Shown here in pieces: positions 5,416 through 6,861 of a stretch of DNA of 6,861 bases. The notes below the pieces were generated by a model that did no database searches, was not told the DNA's origin, and saw nothing but the letters and a program-made list of their open reading frames with translations. The DNA is from Candidatus Equibacterium intestinale (lineage in GTDB: Bacteria > Bacteroidota > Bacteroidia > Bacteroidales > UBA932), in NCBI GenBank assembly GCA_018064305.1, contig JAGHVP010000197.1:1-6861 (forward strand). Reading direction: 5' to 3'. A program made the translations under genes and the position numbers. Each line of letters begins with the position of its first letter. Position 1 is the first letter of the stretch.

Positions 5416-5497
5416 CAAATGCGTCTGGCAGAAATGCCATCCAGCCACTGCCAGCGCTGAAGGTGACAGTACGTATGTGATAACTCAAATTTTTGCA

Positions 5498-5505
5498 TAT
5501 CTTTG
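5498..5505 (+). promoter_or_regulatory. Bacteroidota -7 box for the FISUMP lipoprotein gene
   Basis: TATCTTTG followed by C is an exact TAnnTTTG match, at the junction between GC-rich and A/T-richer DNA. Transcription should begin near 5510, giving a leader of about 90 nt to the preferred start at 5598, longer than for the other genes here. No clear -33 element. Confidence 0.55.
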
Positions 5506-5597
5506 CAAGTATGAAATAGATTTGGAGGTCAATGATTATTTGGCTATTTTTGTTCATTACTAATTGCGGAAAAAGAGTACTTATAAACGGAAAGTGT

Positions 5598-6861
5598 ATG
5601 AGAAAAACAGCGTGGGTTGCACTTATTCTTCTGGGGACTGTTGTATATGTTTCCTCTTGCAACAAGATTGAAATTCCTCCCAAGCCAGACATAGCCCCAG
5701 CACCTACGGGGTATGTGGATTTGGGGTTGCCCTCAGAGACAATGTGGGCTTCCTGTAATTCAGGGGCAGATTCTATTACTGAACTCGGTATTACTTACAC
5801 GGGGGGAGATGCATTAAAGCTGGACTATCCGGGTTGGCGTTTGCCGACAGTGGCAGAAATCAAAGAACTTATTGACAACTGTAAGTGGGAATGGTCAGAA
5901 TATGATAAGGGATTCTTAGTGACAAGTAAGAGGAAAGGATATGAAGACCGTACTATTTTCCTCCCTGCGAATGCCAATTCCTTTGAGGCGATGTATTGGT
6001 CATCAACTACGTATAAACAAGATAAAAAAGATTTTCTGGCGAGTCTGCAATGCAAGTACGATGATGTAAGGGACCGTACGAAAACACCCACAGTCTATAC
6101 AAATAATTTATCCTTTACTACCTCTTATCCCGTGCGGTTGGTGAGAAAAACACGTAATTTAATATCCAAAGGCATGCCTTATGTGAATTTAGGATTAACC
6201 TCTGAATTGAAGTGGGGATGGTATAATATAGGTGCTACAAGTGATCTCGTAGGTAATGGTAAACCCGAAGGATATGGAGATTATTTCGCTTGGGGAGATA
6301 CTTCAACCTATTACATGAATTGGAAAGGCGATTATGGGGATACCATCGCGTATAATCAATGGAAAGAAGAAAAATATAGAGAGAAAGGATATGGGTGGAG
6401 TAACTATAAATTCATTAAAGATAGTTATATAGGGGGAGATACAATTTTGCCAGAAAGAGAAGATTTTACGAAATATGCAGGGGATACTCTCACTCTTAAG
6501 CCTGAAGATGACGTGGTAAGTTTCCGCATGGGAGAAGGTTGGCGTATACCAAGAAAGGAAGAATTTGAAGAACTTTATAATGAATGTTATTGGGAATGGA
6601 CAAAGAATTATAACGGTACTACAGGCGTTGCGGGCTATATTGTTTACAAATCCCAGGATAAAGCGACCGATTACCAAATGACGAAAGAAGGGACCCATAC
6701 GTATTCAATGGAGAAAGATCTTTATATATTCCTTCCTGCCGCCGGGTACTTACAAGGTAAGGATTTCGGCAACGCTAATGTGGATGGCTATTATTGGTCT
6801 TGCGAGTTAAAGCCGGAGGCAGAGTTGCCGTATGAAGAAGATAGCATAGATTACTATAAAG
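5598..6861 (+). CDS. FISUMP-type lipoprotein with two paralogous modules (partial)
   Basis: Open for 421 codons and cut by the right window edge. Residues 1-21 are a lipoprotein signal: MRK, hydrophobic core, VSSC with the lipidated cysteine at 21, then a short Pro-rich linker. Two modules follow that resemble the Fibrobacter succinogenes major paralogous domain. Module 1 (about 39-184) has YVDLGLPSETMWAS, GWRLPTVAEIKELI (79-92), FLPA (121-124), YWSSTTY and a closing YPVRLVRK. Module 2 (about 195 on) has YVNLGLTSELKWGWYNIGA, GYGDYFAWGDT (225-235), GWRIPRKEEFEELY (314-327), FLPAAG (378-383) and YYWSCEL. Module 1 lacks the DYFAWGD segment and is shorter. The family's function is unknown; the lipid anchor places it at the envelope, probably the outer membrane. 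Codons are visibly A/T-richer than in the left-hand genes. An in-frame ATG at 5532 with GGAGG at 5524-5528 would add 22 residues, but the 5598 start gives the normal lipoprotein signal. Confidence 0.85.
   Translation, partial: MRKTAWVALILLGTVVYVSSCNKIEIPPKPDIAPAPTGYVDLGLPSETMWASCNSGADSITELGITYTGGDALKLDYPGWRLPTVAEIKELIDNCKWEWSEYDKGFLVTSKRKGYEDRTIFLPANANSFEAMYWSSTTYKQDKKDFLASLQCKYDDVRDRTKTPTVYTNNLSFTTSYPVRLVRKTRNLISKGMPYVNLGLTSELKWGWYNIGATSDLVGNGKPEGYGDYFAWGDTSTYYMNWKGDYGDTIAYNQWKEEKYREKGYGWSNYKFIKDSYIGGDTILPEREDFTKYAGDTLTLKPEDDVVSFRMGEGWRIPRKEEFEELYNECYWEWTKNYNGTTGVAGYIVYKSQDKATDYQMTKEGTHTYSMEKDLYIFLPAAGYLQGKDFGNANVDGYYWSCELKPEAELPYEEDSIDYYK

Noticed and set aside
4773..5498. 241-codon open frame on the minus strand
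   Set aside because: Its translation is made of the repeat modules (GHFSA..GQS..SSP repeats, CSRALYRAGSYAPEHFR also encoded antisense to the 3895 copy), is rich in Arg/Ser/Gly/Pro, and has no domain. A GC-rich repeat with few antisense stops explains it.
5069..5563. 164-codon open frame on the plus strand
   Set aside because: It overlaps the antisense frame above, crosses the tandem repeats and the composition switch, and runs past the promoter of the FISUMP gene. No recognisable family.
5532..5597. Earlier start for the FISUMP lipoprotein
   Set aside because: In frame and with a GGAGG, but it would put a second hydrophobic stretch before a complete lipoprotein signal peptide. Kept as a finding rather than as the annotated start.

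Overview
The window looks like a chromosomal segment of a Bacteroidales (Bacteroidota) bacterium. The evidence is the start-proximal TAnnTTTG promoter boxes, the scarcity of Shine-Dalgarno sites, a ProC with the SCGIAYA variant I associate with Bacteroidales enzymes, short lipoproteins with Bacteroidota-like signal peptides, and a FISUMP-type (Fibrobacter succinogenes major paralogous domain) lipoprotein. I cannot fix the family or genus.

Left part (1-3480) is compact and ordinary. A patatin-like phospholipase (minus) is divergent from proC (plus). proC converges on an EamA/DMT-family permease (minus), with a shared hairpin between them. The permease is in turn divergent from a small unknown lipoprotein (plus). 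Both divergent gaps are under 60 bp and each holds two opposed Bacteroidota -7 boxes. No pathway links these four genes.

Middle part (3481-5497) is about 2 kb with no intact gene. It begins with minus-strand remnants of two unrelated protein pieces: a DUF5722-like glycosidase fragment and a Bacteroidota Ig-like domain, in different frames and stopping where a GC-rich repeat begins. From 3895 to about 5415 the DNA is a GC-rich mosaic of repeats. It has two near-identical copies of a module about 1.1 kb apart, a run of imperfect palindromes about 42 bp long with 69-73 bp period, three tandem units of about 50 bp, and several perfect hairpins. Long frames exist here but read as low-complexity Arg/Ser/Gly/Pro translations of the repeats.

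Right part (5498-6861) switches abruptly to A/T-richer sequence. It contains a Bacteroidota promoter and a FISUMP-type lipoprotein with two paralogous modules, running off the right edge.

The most unusual content is the repeat mosaic. Four hairpins in it share a GAAC-N16-GTTC architecture, and the palindromes occur in series without a gene. No mobilising enzyme, CRISPR array, tRNA or rRNA was seen.
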